Numbered from the stretch's first letter, positions 45,221 to 55,185 are shown. The stretch: DNA of 64,000 bases from Aporhodopirellula rubra (GCF_014192335.1 NZ_JACHXU010000013.1:1-64000); one strand, 5' to 3'. Program-made: numbers and translations. Notes: generated by a model not told the origin, from the letters alone.

Positions 45221-46828
45221 ATGAGCACAATCAACGCTGTTTCCGACGAAATCGTTCCGCTACCAGCACCGGATGTGGAATCGAAAAAAGACGTTTGGTT
45301 GCGTCGGATCGACGATCTCGCGGAAAAGTTTGGTGACGCGACCAATCCGATTTTGATCAAAGAGACCCGCCAGGCTCTCAAGAGCCGGCAATTTGTGATC
45401 ACGTTTTCGGTCCTGTTGGTGGCGGCGTTTGCGTGGACGGTCGCGGGCAGTTTGTCGTTGATGCCGCTGATCTACACGACACCCTCGGCCCCTCGAATGC
45501 TGATCGGGTATTACGTGGTGCTCGCGCTGCCGATGTTATTGGTGGTTCCGTTGGCCGCGTATCGTTCGCTCGAGGCGGAGATCGATGACGGGACGTTGGA
45601 GTTGCTGTCAATCACGGCGCTGAGCCCGTGGCAGATCGTGTTGGGGAAATTGGCCAGTGCGTCGTTGCAGATGATGTTGTACCTGGTGGCGCTGTTTCCA
45701 TGCGTTGCTTACGCGTACACGCTGCGTGGTGTCGATTTACCGACACTGGGTTTGATGATGGCGGTGTTGATCACCGCGGCGCTCGCGTTGACTGTCGTCG
45801 CGTTGTCTTTCGCACCGCTTGCACGCGGACGGACAGGGCGGATCAGTACGCTGTTGGTCGTGTTGATGGTGTTGTTGCTGGCCGAATATTTGGTCGGCAG
45901 TGCGGTGATCTTTACGATCCTCTATGGGAACCCGTTGACGATCGGATGGACGGTGTTTTTGTTGGTCACGGCGATCCTGTTGACGATCTCGATCAGTCAT
46001 TTGTTGTTGACGACCACGGCGGCTCAGTTGACACCCGAGAGCGAAAACCGCAGCAGTGGGATTCGTTGGTCGATCCTCGCGTTGACGATCTTGATTTTCG
46101 CCTTCAACGCGTTCTCGATCGAATGGATTCGTGAGGACCGCGAGCAAGTTCTGTTCGTCTTTTTCCCGTCGTCGTTGTTTCTGGCGGGATTGTGGACGTT
46201 TGCCGGTTCGATGATGGCGGCGGAGTCGTCGGCGATGACGCCGCGGATTCAACGAGAGCTGCCCGGGAATTTGCTCAGTCGTTTGACATTGTTGTTCTTC
46301 ACACCGGGGCCGGCGACAGGGTTGGTGTTCGCGTGCTTGGGGATCCTGCTCGTGATGACGGCGTCGTTGGTGGGGTTGGAACGGATTCAGGATTTCGGCA
46401 GCGTGCTGCGGCCGAGGGAGTTCACGATCCTTCGAAACCTGATCGTCGCGTATTCGAGTTACCTGATCGTTTTCTTGTTGCTCGTTCGCGGGATCGTGGC
46501 GCTCGTTCGGATCAATAATCATCCACGGGTGGAAGTTGGCATGGCGGCGTTGATCGCGATCGCGGTGTTGGCCGCGTTGGTGCCCTATTCGATCGGCCTG
46601 CATTACAACGATTATCGACAATACAGTTACAACGGATGGCAGATCACGAATTGGGTTTGGACGCTCGGCGTGACACTCGACAATCAGCCGCCGCAATGGA
46701 TCATGGAGACGGCGGTGGCGGCGATGTTGATCGCGTTGCTGGTCGCGATCGCCACGGTCGGGCGGCGAGCACTCGCCATTCGGACGGCCACGCCCAAAGC
46801 GGTCTTGGAAGCACAGCGGAACGCGTAG
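45221..46828 (+). CDS. ABC-2-like multipass membrane permease
   Basis: A 535-residue protein from the ATG at 45221 (MSTINAVSDE); the frame opens 51 codons earlier in sequence without membrane character. NPILIKETRQALKSRQFVI, just before the first helix, is typical of planctomycete ABC-2 type permeases. About twelve hydrophobic segments follow, starting at about 53-75, with EIDDGTLELLSITALSPWQIV as the coupling loop between helices 2 and 3. No ATPase gene is adjacent, so the partner must be elsewhere. Substrate unknown. Confidence 0.82.
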   Translation: MSTINAVSDEIVPLPAPDVESKKDVWLRRIDDLAEKFGDATNPILIKETRQALKSRQFVITFSVLLVAAFAWTVAGSLSLMPLIYTTPSAPRMLIGYYVVLALPMLLVVPLAAYRSLEAEIDDGTLELLSITALSPWQIVLGKLASASLQMMLYLVALFPCVAYAYTLRGVDLPTLGLMMAVLITAALALTVVALSFAPLARGRTGRISTLLVVLMVLLLAEYLVGSAVIFTILYGNPLTIGWTVFLLVTAILLTISISHLLLTTTAAQLTPESENRSSGIRWSILALTILIFAFNAFSIEWIREDREQVLFVFFPSSLFLAGLWTFAGSMMAAESSAMTPRIQRELPGNLLSRLTLLFFTPGPATGLVFACLGILLVMTASLVGLERIQDFGSVLRPREFTILRNLIVAYSSYLIVFLLLVRGIVALVRINNHPRVEVGMAALIAIAVLAALVPYSIGLHYNDYRQYSYNGWQITNWVWTLGVTLDNQPPQWIMETAVAAMLIALLVAIATVGRRALAIRTATPKAVLEAQRNA

Positions 46829-46921
46829 TCACCGCAATTCCTTTTTCGGCCGAATCGAGGTGCATGGCGTATCGAACACCGGCCCTACGGGGATGGGCCG
46901 TGATCGGATAAGATTCTCAGC

Positions 46922-49453
46922 ATGAATGCACCCGAATCGTCGCAGCCCCTTCCCGACCGTGATACGCTCGCCAGCGAGTATTTTGAAACGCTGCCTTACC
47001 AGCCGTATCCGGTGCAGGAGGAAGCGTTGTTGGCCTACTTCACCGGCGACCCGGAAGCCACCGGCGGTCACGGTGTGCTGGTTTGTGCTCCGACCGGGAC
47101 CGGTAAAACGCTGATCGCCGAGGCGGCCGTTTACGAGGCGTTGCGAGCCGGAACGCGGATGTATTACACCACTCCACTGATTGCGTTGACGGACCAAAAA
47201 CTCGACGAACTGAGAGAGTCAGCGGTCCGGTGGGGATTCTCGGTCGATCAGGTTGGGTTGGTGACCGGCAACCGAACGGTCAACCCGGACGCTCCCGTGT
47301 TGGTCGTCGTTGCGGAGATTTTGCTGAACCGGTTGCTTAATCCGGAACAGTTTTCGTTTGACGACGTGTCGTGCGTCGTGATGGATGAGTTCCACTCGTT
47401 TAACGATTACGAACGTGGCATCGTTTGGGAATTAACATTGGGCCTGTTGCCCAAGAGCGTTCGGTTGTTGCTGCTCAGTGCAACGGTTGGTAACTCGTTG
47501 GAGTTCACTGGATGGCTGCAGCGGGCCCATGGAAAGAATTTGCAACTCGTTCAAGGCACCGAGCGAAAAGTGCCGCTGCAGTACGAATGGGTCGAAGACG
47601 AGCTGCTGAACGACTTCGCCGAAAAGATTGCGGCCGGCGATCTCGAGTCGCGACGAGTTCCGGCGTTGATGTTTTGTTTTTCGCGATCGCAGTGTTGGAC
47701 GACGGCCGAAATGCTAAAGGGCAAATCGCTGATCGATAAATCGCGACAGAAAGAACTCGCGGATATTTTGAACGCGGCCGATTTCTCATCGGGAGTCGGT
47801 CCGAAACTGAAGCAGATTTTGATGCGAGGCGTGGGCGTGCACCATGCGGGTGTGTTGCCCCGGTATCGCCGCATCGTCGAAGAGTTGTTTCAACAGAAAT
47901 TGCTGAGCATTTGTGTGTGCACCGAGACGCTCGCCGCGGGGATCAACCTGCCCGCGAGAAGTGTCGTGTTGCCGTGTTTGTTGAAGGGGCCGAAAGACAA
48001 ACGCAAGCTCGTCGAGTCCGCGTCGGCTCACCAGATTTTTGGTCGCGCCGGACGTCCGCAGTTTGATGACCGTGGGTACGTGTTCGCGCTCGCACACGAA
48101 GACGATGTGAAGTTGCATCGGTGGCGTGAGAAGTTTGACCAGATTCCCGAGGACACAAAAGATCCTGGTCTGCTGCGGGCACGCAAACAGCTCAAGAAAA
48201 AGATGCCCAAACGACGTGCCGGTGAGACGTATTGGACGCAGTCGCAGTTTGAACAGTTGCAAACGGCGAAGTCGGCGGACTTGGTGTCCCGGGGGCGGTT
48301 GCCATGGCGATTGCTCGCGTACCTGATTTCGAAGGACAACCAGATCGCACCGATTCGGGATCTCGTGGGGCGACGTTTGATGCACTCATCAGGGATCGAA
48401 ACAGCGCAGAAAGAATTGAACCGGATGCTGATCACGCTGCACAATTCAGATGCCATTGTGCTCGATCCGCCACCGAAGGCGTTGAAGGAGAAACCGAAGG
48501 CTCCCCCCAAACCGCAAACGCCTGGTGAGAAAGTACGAGCCTTGGAAGCGGAGGCGGCCGCGCCTCCGGCGACGGGAGGTTTGTTCGGCGAATTGCTCGA
48601 CAACATGCGGGGCGACGATGCGGCGCCGGTTGAGGACACCGAAGCGGAAGACGAGCCGGTCGATGAGGCCGCCGCGATCAAGCAACGCGGGTACGAACTC
48701 GAAGACTACACGCCGATCACGGCTACCCCTAAGAATCGGCTGCAACGGATCGTGCAGTTGAAGAGCATCAATCCGTTGTTCGGTGTGTTCATCGCCGACT
48801 TGCTCGCCACGGCGGATGATAACGAACGGATCGCGGTTCTCGAGAGTGTGCTCGACGTGCCGGGAACGGTCGCTCGGTTCACCCGCATGCCGCGGATCGA
48901 AGAGATGCCGCCGGGAACGTTGGCGACGACTTATCTCGATCCTTTGTTGTTGCAGCGTGGGCTCGCGACGACGGAGGAACTCGGTGGTACGAGTGACGAG
49001 GAAGAGGAGGAGGTTCGCGACAAAGGGTTCGGTCGCGTGATGTTTGAAGAGCCTCGTGTGTGGCCGCTCACGATTGGTGAAAAACTACTGCGACTGTTTC
49101 GAGACGATTACCCTCGCGTGGACGACGTTCGTGTGCGACCGGTTTGGATCGTGGGTGAGTTGATGGAGTTCGGTGGCGATTTTGATAAATACGTCGTCAC
49201 TCGCAAATTGCAAAAAGAAGAGGGCATTCTGTTTCGGCATTGTCTGCGAATGATTTTGCTGCTCGATGAGATGGCGAACATTCCGCCGGAGAACACCACG
49301 GTGGAAACGTGGGAGGATTGGCTCGACGATCTGGCCGACCGACTGACCGAGACGTGTCGCAACATTGACCCGCAAAGCACCGACGAGATCCTGCAGAGCA
49401 CCGGTGCGGAGGCGGAAGATTTGTCGATCGAACGTGGGCGGCGAAATGGTTGA
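46922..49453 (+). CDS. Ski2-like DEAD/DEAH-box helicase
   Basis: An 843-residue superfamily 2 helicase. Motifs in order: Q-like YQPYPVQEEAL (about 26-36), I APTGTGKT (56-63), Ia TPLIALTDQK, II DEFH (155-158), III SAT, a motif IV-V region with GVHHAGVLPRYRRIVEELF and ETLAAGINLPARSVV, and VI QIFGRAGRPQFDDRG. HHAG and the motif VI form are those of Ski2/Mtr4/Brr2-type helicases. The C-terminal part (about 510-570) is rich in Pro, Ala and acidic residues, then becomes helical. RNA is the probable substrate; this is inference from the subfamily. The cysteine desulfurase gene starts 8 bp after the stop. Confidence 0.93.
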   Translation: MNAPESSQPLPDRDTLASEYFETLPYQPYPVQEEALLAYFTGDPEATGGHGVLVCAPTGTGKTLIAEAAVYEALRAGTRMYYTTPLIALTDQKLDELRESAVRWGFSVDQVGLVTGNRTVNPDAPVLVVVAEILLNRLLNPEQFSFDDVSCVVMDEFHSFNDYERGIVWELTLGLLPKSVRLLLLSATVGNSLEFTGWLQRAHGKNLQLVQGTERKVPLQYEWVEDELLNDFAEKIAAGDLESRRVPALMFCFSRSQCWTTAEMLKGKSLIDKSRQKELADILNAADFSSGVGPKLKQILMRGVGVHHAGVLPRYRRIVEELFQQKLLSICVCTETLAAGINLPARSVVLPCLLKGPKDKRKLVESASAHQIFGRAGRPQFDDRGYVFALAHEDDVKLHRWREKFDQIPEDTKDPGLLRARKQLKKKMPKRRAGETYWTQSQFEQLQTAKSADLVSRGRLPWRLLAYLISKDNQIAPIRDLVGRRLMHSSGIETAQKELNRMLITLHNSDAIVLDPPPKALKEKPKAPPKPQTPGEKVRALEAEAAAPPATGGLFGELLDNMRGDDAAPVEDTEAEDEPVDEAAAIKQRGYELEDYTPITATPKNRLQRIVQLKSINPLFGVFIADLLATADDNERIAVLESVLDVPGTVARFTRMPRIEEMPPGTLATTYLDPLLLQRGLATTEELGGTSDEEEEEVRDKGFGRVMFEEPRVWPLTIGEKLLRLFRDDYPRVDDVRVRPVWIVGELMEFGGDFDKYVVTRKLQKEEGILFRHCLRMILLLDEMANIPPENTTVETWEDWLDDLADRLTETCRNIDPQSTDEILQSTGAEAEDLSIERGRRNG

Positions 49454-49461
49454 GATGAGAA

Positions 49462-50628
49462 ATGTCTGAGATGATTTACCTCGACCATCATGCAACCACG
49501 CCCTGCGATCCGCGCGTGGTTGATGCCATGTTGCCGTGGCTGACCGAACGTTTCGCGAACCCCCACAGCGATTCACATGCGGCGGGGCGTGAAGCCGCTG
49601 ACGCGATTGCGGAAGCGGTGCAGACCATCGCGACGACGATCAACGCACCCGCCAGTTCGATGTTGATCACGTCGGGGGCGACCGAGAGCATCAATTTGGC
49701 GATGCGTGGCGTGATGACTCATCCGAGAAACCGTCGCAATCACATGGTTGTTTGTACGACCGAGCATCCCGCGGTCATCGACGTGGCGACGGATTTGCAA
49801 CGTTCGGGAATTGAGGTTTCGTATGTTCGCGTTCATCCACAGTCCTCCAATGACGGGGGCGCGGCGGGCACGATCGATCTCGACGCACTCGCCGATGCGG
49901 TGACGGATCAAACGGCGCTCGTCAACGTGATGATCGCTAACAATGAGATGGGAGCGATCCATCCGATCGCCGAGGTTGCCCGGATCACACACGAAGCCGG
50001 CGCGTTGTTGCACTGTGACGCGACGCAGGCGGTGGGCCGGATCCCGGTCGACGTTGATTCGTTAGGGATCGATTTGTTGAGTGCGTCGGCGCACAAATTT
50101 TATGGGCCCAAGGGGATCGGGTTTCTGGTCGCGGGCGGGACGCGGCGGCGTGTTCGATTGCGTCCACAAATTGTCGGCGGCGGCCAGCAACAGGGCCTGC
50201 GCAGCGGGACGATGAACCCGGCGGGCGTGATCGCCATGGCCACCGCGATCGGGCTCGGGTTGGAAGATGCACCGCGAATCGCGAGTCTTCGTGACCGATT
50301 GTGGGAAACCCTTCGCAGCGAAATCGACGGTATCGAGCTTAACGGGCCACCCTTGTCCGATCCCTCCGTTCGGTTGGCCGGGAATCTGAATTTTCGGTTG
50401 TTGAGCGTCGAAGGCGAGACCTGGATGGCGGCGACACCTGGTGTCGCGTTCAGCAGCGGGTCGGCGTGCAGTAGCGCGAACCCGTCGGCGAGCCACGTGC
50501 TGCTCGCGATGGGATTGAGCGAATCCGAAGCCCGTCGCAGCGTGCGGTTTGGCGTGGGGCGGTTCACGACGGAGCAATTGATTGACGACGCGAGCGAGCA
50601 GTTGGTGACCGCGTACCGGCGGTTCTGA
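49462..50628 (+). CDS. Cysteine desulfurase, NifS/IscS type
   Basis: A 388-residue PLP enzyme that takes sulfur from cysteine for iron-sulfur cluster assembly or tRNA thiolation. MIYLDHHATTPCDPRVVDAM is the class start. The PLP lysine is K212 in SASAHKFYGPKG, and the catalytic cysteine C336 lies in SSGSACSSANPSASHVL, the long active-site loop of group I (NifS/IscS) enzymes. It begins 8 bp after the helicase gene, so the two are probably co-transcribed. No iscU, iscA or iscR is nearby. Start at 49462 is the first in-frame ATG; a second lies three codons on. Confidence 0.94.
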   Translation: MSEMIYLDHHATTPCDPRVVDAMLPWLTERFANPHSDSHAAGREAADAIAEAVQTIATTINAPASSMLITSGATESINLAMRGVMTHPRNRRNHMVVCTTEHPAVIDVATDLQRSGIEVSYVRVHPQSSNDGGAAGTIDLDALADAVTDQTALVNVMIANNEMGAIHPIAEVARITHEAGALLHCDATQAVGRIPVDVDSLGIDLLSASAHKFYGPKGIGFLVAGGTRRRVRLRPQIVGGGQQQGLRSGTMNPAGVIAMATAIGLGLEDAPRIASLRDRLWETLRSEIDGIELNGPPLSDPSVRLAGNLNFRLLSVEGETWMAATPGVAFSSGSACSSANPSASHVLLAMGLSESEARRSVRFGVGRFTTEQLIDDASEQLVTAYRRF

Positions 50629-50689
50629 GACCCGCTCGCCGGTTCGTGTTGCCCCGATGTTTCGGTCGCCCTTTTCAGTTCGCCGTTTT

Positions 50690-51949
50690 TTAATTCGCCG
50701 TGGGGACGCCGTCGGGGAAATAGAACTTCCGTGACGCATCGAACCCGTACAGGTTTTTCGGCATGGGGGCGAAAATGGGGACATGCATCGACAAACAGTG
50801 CAGTTCGCCTTGGAGGTCACGCATGCTGGTCATGTTGATCGTTTCGACGCGGTGGTCGGGCAGCAATTGTTGATAGGTGTGCAACGCCTGTTGGACCAAG
50901 TGCGGCGGGTCGGTTTCAAGAACGGGGACGAGCACCAAATTGTGAGTAAGGATCGCGTTGGTGTACGCGCTCCACGCGTTGCCGTCTCGCGTCGGAATGT
51001 TGAGGCGGTGGATTTTCAGCGGTTTTCCGCCGGTGCGGACGTTCCTCAATCGCTCGACATTGCGATTCAAAATCCCAGCGTTCACCGGATCGGTTGACGA
51101 CAACACGTTCGCGACCAAGACGGTGTCCGCTGCGATGAAGGTTGTGAACATGTCGACGTGCTGTGTCTCCTCGTTTTGCAGCGGCTCGAGGACGACGAGT
51201 TGTTCGAGATTGCACGCGTCGGCGATCGCCTCAACGACGATGTGGCGTCGGTCGTGTTCGGCGTCCTGCCCCAGAAACGGATTTTGGAACTCGATGTGGT
51301 TGTCGTCAAAAATGCGATTCGTCGTCAGCGCGAGGCCGTTGCCGTTGGCCATCAGGTTGCCGCCTTGGATGGTCCAAGCGATCGGCAGCGCGGGCACGTT
51401 GGTTTGTCGGGCCCAGTCGGTGGGCAGATGGTCGTCGATCGGACGTTCGCCGAGATAGAAGAAGTCGAGGATCTTGCTGGACGTGCGCGTCTGCAGAAAG
51501 ATCGGTCCGAAGTCTCGCATCCAAACCGTGTCGGTCGCGATCGGGCAAAAGTAAACGTCAGGAAGATCGCGGTTGAGTTCGGCGAGCCACGCGGTCGTTT
51601 CCTGAATCGCGATCGAATCGGCGCACAGGATGACGAGAGGGCAGTAGCCGGATGTCTTGACCGCGATCTCTTGCAGGATCGGGCGATGTTGGGGATGCCA
51701 ATCGCTGATGCTGAGCAGGAGTGCGTGAGGTGTTTCGAATTCGGCGGGCAAGCGGGGCCATTGAGAATCGACTCGCCGTACCGCATGAGCACCTCCGAAC
51801 GCATCTCGTGTCATCTGCACACGGGGAGGCAACTGCGCACGCGAAGGCAGCGTGGAGAATGTGAATGTTTGGGCGACGCAGCGGGACGTGTCCGCACACC
51901 CGATCAAAACAATCGCAGCAACCCAACATCGAATCAAAATCGACCGCAT
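50690..51949 (-). CDS. Exported agmatine deiminase / peptidylarginine deiminase family protein
   Basis: A 419-residue protein from the ATG at 51949; an upstream ATG at 51964 adds five residues. A lipoprotein-like or plain signal (about 3-20) is present. The family core follows: WMRDFGPIF near 160, WTIQGGNLMANGNGLAL near 210, and the catalytic Cys at about 385 in LQGELHCLSMHVP. These are the guanidine-group hydrolase motifs of PF04371. Family members release ammonia from agmatine or C-terminal arginine residues. The signal suggests an extracytoplasmic peptidylarginine-type role rather than polyamine synthesis; this is inference. Confidence 0.9.
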   Translation of the reverse strand: MRSILIRCWVAAIVLIGCADTSRCVAQTFTFSTLPSRAQLPPRVQMTRDAFGGAHAVRRVDSQWPRLPAEFETPHALLLSISDWHPQHRPILQEIAVKTSGYCPLVILCADSIAIQETTAWLAELNRDLPDVYFCPIATDTVWMRDFGPIFLQTRTSSKILDFFYLGERPIDDHLPTDWARQTNVPALPIAWTIQGGNLMANGNGLALTTNRIFDDNHIEFQNPFLGQDAEHDRRHIVVEAIADACNLEQLVVLEPLQNEETQHVDMFTTFIAADTVLVANVLSSTDPVNAGILNRNVERLRNVRTGGKPLKIHRLNIPTRDGNAWSAYTNAILTHNLVLVPVLETDPPHLVQQALHTYQQLLPDHRVETINMTSMRDLQGELHCLSMHVPIFAPMPKNLYGFDASRKFYFPDGVPTAN

Positions 51950-52658
51950 CTCAACGCCCACCAAGACAAAAGAAAAGCCTCAAAGACAGCATCACAGCCG
52001 AACGCACGTCGCCTCGATGGACCGAGGGGACGCAGTTGAGAAGACGTTCGAACGGACAGTTTAGTGCATTTCCTGGAAAGGAATAGCCGATCTCGGCGGA
52101 CTTCGGGGGAGCAGGTTTTGGTGCACTGTGAGACGGTGAACGGGATTGTCAGCATTTGAAAAGCTCTCGCCGGTTTCAGTTTTCCTGCGGCAGGGGCGTT
52201 TCAGGTCGATGAGGCGGAAGTGTCCTTGAATCAAAGTGTATAGAGCGATGGCGGTGGTGGACGCGATTTGGGGGGGCGTCTCCTCCGGCTTCGTTTTTGC
52301 CGCCGCCGTTTCGTGCCCCGCGGTCGTCGTCGATACGACCGCTACAACCGAGTCGATGAGCGACTGTTCAAGGTCGAAAAAGGACGCGGTTGTTCAGTCG
52401 GTTCATTTCGAGGTGGTAACGTTCGAAAGACGATGCCTGACAAATTGGGGGCGAAAACTTAGCAGACTCTGTCAGGGTGAACCCTGCGGGCTCGGTGTCC
52501 GTTTGTTTTCAATCAATTGGTATGGCATCTGAGAGTCGATGCGAGGCCGATCTTCACTGATGGTCTCGAGCGTGGGCGATCATGACGGTTGCGTACATGC
52601 GACGTATGTAACCGACGAGCGTCGGGCAGCGTTGCGTGATTTCAAATGGGGCAAAATA
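51950..52658. other. Divergent intergenic region, about 710 bp
   Basis: Between the deiminase gene and the receiver/HD-like regulator gene. Two overlapping short plus-strand frames near 52236-52532 look like noise. The frame of the regulator itself is open to 52539. No gene seen. Confidence 0.5.
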
Positions 52659-53831
52659 ATGATTAAGAAAATACTGTTCGTCGATGATGATCCCGTTCTG
52701 CTGGGCATTCTCTCCGGTACGGCATCTCAGCAATTCGGTACGGAATTTGAGATTCAGACCGCCGAGGGTGGTCAGGCAGCGATTGAGGTCACCGACTCGG
52801 AGGGGCCGTTTTCCGTCGTTGTTGTCGATATGCAAATGCCTGGAATGAACGGCATCGAAACGATTGGGCATCTTCGGACAAAGATGCCACATGCTGTCTT
52901 CATGATGTTGACGGCGAACCGTGATTTGGAAACGGCGATTCACGCGGTGAATGACGGCAAGGTCTTCAAGTTTTTGTCCAAGCCGTGTGAACCGAGCGAG
53001 TTGGCTTCATCGATCAAGGCGGCCCAGTCGGAGCACAACTCTTTGGTATCCGCCAAGGACTTGCTCAGCGGCACGATCTCCGGGACGTTGGACTTGATGA
53101 CCGACTTGATCGAAATGCCGGACGGACGCCACATCGATACTGCTCGCATGTTGAACGCGACTAGTGATTTGGCCAGTCGGATGGCGATCAATTTGGGGTG
53201 GGAGGAACGCATTGCGGCTCGTGTGTTTCTCGTCGGAATTGCGATGCTGTCTCCGCAGGAGGCGGAGCGGTTTGATTGTTTGGATCCCACGTCGGATGAG
53301 CACAAGGAACTGTTTGGAAAGATTTGCAGGGTCTCTGCGGGCTTGCTGAAGAAGATCCCACGATTTGATTGGATCGTGGACCTGTTGCGTTTGGTTCCCA
53401 AGGCGGAGCGGTATCGAGAGTTGGGAAGCCGCGAAGAGTTGTCTGCGTTGGTTTTACGAGTGGTCTTTTACTGGAACTTCCTGACGATGAAAGGCATGTG
53501 CGTTGAGACTGCGTCGGCGACCATTCGGAAGATCATGCCAGAGTTGCCGGACAAACTAATTGGTGCTGTTGAGTGTCTTCACGACAACCGGGATGCTCTC
53601 TGTGTCAAAACAGTCGCCATGACGGAATTGAAGCCCGGCATGATTCCCTATCACAGCGTTACGAATGACCAGGGGTGCAAAGTCATCTCGGGCGGACGCC
53701 GTTTGACGCAGGCGATGATCGATAACCTGTGTGCCGACCGTGAGCTGAGTCAGCGACCGCTGATGGTCGTGATGAGTTCGATCTCAACTCTGCAATACGA
53801 CGATGCCTCTGGGGTCGCGTGTCCCGTTTGA
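52659..53831 (+). CDS. Response regulator with degenerate HD-GYP-like output domain
   Basis: A 390-residue protein from the ATG at 52659 (MIKKILFVDDD); the frame is open 40 codons upstream. The receiver (about 3-120) has DDD near 10, the phosphoacceptor in VVDMQMPGMNG near 56 and K in FLSKPCEP near 106. The C-terminal part has the helix pattern of an HD-GYP domain (GRHIDTARMLNATSDLASRM ... ), but the HD motif place reads FLVGIAMLSP and no GYP is present, so it should not hydrolyse c-di-GMP. The late block TELKPGMIPYHSVTNDQGCKVI, read in two parts, followed by LTQAMIDNL is the usual tail of planctomycete HD-GYP-like regulators. It may bind a partner or nucleotide. No kinase is next to it. Confidence 0.85.
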   Translation: MIKKILFVDDDPVLLGILSGTASQQFGTEFEIQTAEGGQAAIEVTDSEGPFSVVVVDMQMPGMNGIETIGHLRTKMPHAVFMMLTANRDLETAIHAVNDGKVFKFLSKPCEPSELASSIKAAQSEHNSLVSAKDLLSGTISGTLDLMTDLIEMPDGRHIDTARMLNATSDLASRMAINLGWEERIAARVFLVGIAMLSPQEAERFDCLDPTSDEHKELFGKICRVSAGLLKKIPRFDWIVDLLRLVPKAERYRELGSREELSALVLRVVFYWNFLTMKGMCVETASATIRKIMPELPDKLIGAVECLHDNRDALCVKTVAMTELKPGMIPYHSVTNDQGCKVISGGRRLTQAMIDNLCADRELSQRPLMVVMSSISTLQYDDASGVACPV

Positions 53832-53904
53832 GCACGGGCGTACAGCGGCGACATGGCGAATTTTTTAAAGGTCGCAGCTGCTTGAGTGTTTGAAAACTGA
53901 CACG

Positions 53905-53938
53905 AAAAAAGACTAGGTTCCATGGAGAGAACCTAGTC
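53905..53938 (-). terminator. Rho-independent terminator of the thioredoxin-YHS gene
   Basis: GACTAGGTTC and GAACCTAGTC pair perfectly over 10 bp around an 8-base loop. On the minus strand six U residues (53905-53910) follow directly. It lies 60 bp past the stop at 53998. Confidence 0.85.
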
Positions 53939-53997
53939 ATTCGGAGTTTCGATATCGCGTGGGCCGAACGTCTGCCGGGCCGGTGCGTTCGTGCTGT

Positions 53998-55185
53998 TTA
54001 GCTGGCGTCGGGATTGGCGTCCTCGACGGCTTGGCTCATGACTTCAATGGCCGCGTCGGTGTACCGCTCGTACTCGTTGAAGAAGTGGTTCATCGCGGCT
54101 TCGTCGGCGAAGAAGAACATGCGTTGGTGAATCGGGTCACGCATTCCGAACCGACGTTTGCCGGGAACGATTTGTCGCTCTTCGAAGAATCGAACAACGT
54201 CGATTTCGTTCAGCACGGGTGTGTAAGGCATTGGGTCGGCGAGGAACGTTTCCATCTTTTCAGCGGAGCTGAACAGGTAGAGTTTGCCGAGGTGGACAAC
54301 GCCAAACTTCGGATTGCCTTCGACCCACTTGTCTTCGTCGATCACGGTGACGGCACAGTAGCCTTCCATCGCGAGTTTCGGTGACGGTTGCGACGCCGAG
54401 GCGGGAGTCGGTTCTTCGGTTACACCGAGTTGTTCGGTGGCCGGTGAACTGATATCGGCAACGGGATCCGTCATTTGAGCGGGCATGCCCAGCGACATGC
54501 CGTCGGTGCGAGCACCGGCGAGTCGAGCGGTCGCTCCACCTGGCAATGGCATGCCGGCGTGTGGGTTGGCCGTTGGCGGATGAGCTGGCATTTGTCCGTT
54601 GGATGGGACTTGTTGCATTGCGAAGCTGCCGGCGGCGTTGACGGGCATTTGAGGCCGTGCTGCCGGTTGAGTGGGAGCCGATGCGAGTTGAGCCTGAGTT
54701 TGACCGGGCTGCATGGTCGGCGTCGTGGGGGCCGACTGTGCCGCGATCATCTGGTTGCCGGCTTGGGCGAGCATCGCGATGTAGCGATTCGGATCCTGCG
54801 GGCTGACCGAGTGTGCGAGTGTTTTTCCGGCGGGTGTGACGACGACGTCCGTTGGGAATTTCGTCACTTTGAACATCTTCGCCAGTTCTGGCGATTGGCC
54901 GGCGTGAATTTTCACGGGGACGAATCCGCCCGCGACCGCCGCGGCAACGTCAGGCGACTGGAACGCACCGGCTTCGAGCCGATCGCACCAAACGCAGTTG
55001 TCGCTGTAGAAGTGAAGCAGGAGGGCTTTGTTCTGAGCCTTCGCTTCGGCGTGTGCCGTTGTCAGTTCACCCCGCCATGGGATTTCTGCGGCAGCTTGTC
55101 CCAGGAACAACGAATTGCCCGCGACGAACACGCTTACCATGAACACGGAGTGAGTCTTGATCTGTCGAAGCCATGCGAGTCGCAT
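53998..55185 (-). CDS. Exported thioredoxin-fold protein with C-terminal YHS-like domain
   Basis: A 395-residue protein from the ATG at 55185, which has AAGGA nine bases upstream; the frame extends to 55233. A signal peptide (hydrophobic about 14-30, cleavage near AAAEI). A thioredoxin-like domain follows (about 36-150) with redox motif C64-VW-C67 in DNCVWCDRL and the cis-proline block KFPTDVV. An Ala/Gln/Pro-rich disordered linker covers about 155-265. The C-terminal 110 residues (from LAMEGYCAVTVIDEDKW) resemble YHS-type metal-binding domains common in planctomycetes. Possible role: redox or metal handling at the envelope. Confidence 0.85.
   Translation of the reverse strand: MRLAWLRQIKTHSVFMVSVFVAGNSLFLGQAAAEIPWRGELTTAHAEAKAQNKALLLHFYSDNCVWCDRLEAGAFQSPDVAAAVAGGFVPVKIHAGQSPELAKMFKVTKFPTDVVVTPAGKTLAHSVSPQDPNRYIAMLAQAGNQMIAAQSAPTTPTMQPGQTQAQLASAPTQPAARPQMPVNAAGSFAMQQVPSNGQMPAHPPTANPHAGMPLPGGATARLAGARTDGMSLGMPAQMTDPVADISSPATEQLGVTEEPTPASASQPSPKLAMEGYCAVTVIDEDKWVEGNPKFGVVHLGKLYLFSSAEKMETFLADPMPYTPVLNEIDVVRFFEERQIVPGKRRFGMRDPIHQRMFFFADEAAMNHFFNEYERYTDAAIEVMSQAVEDANPDAS

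Noticed and set aside
52236-52532. Overlapping short plus-strand frames, one Arg-rich
   Set aside because: No ribosome site and no family character; the Arg-rich frame reflects GC-rich DNA.
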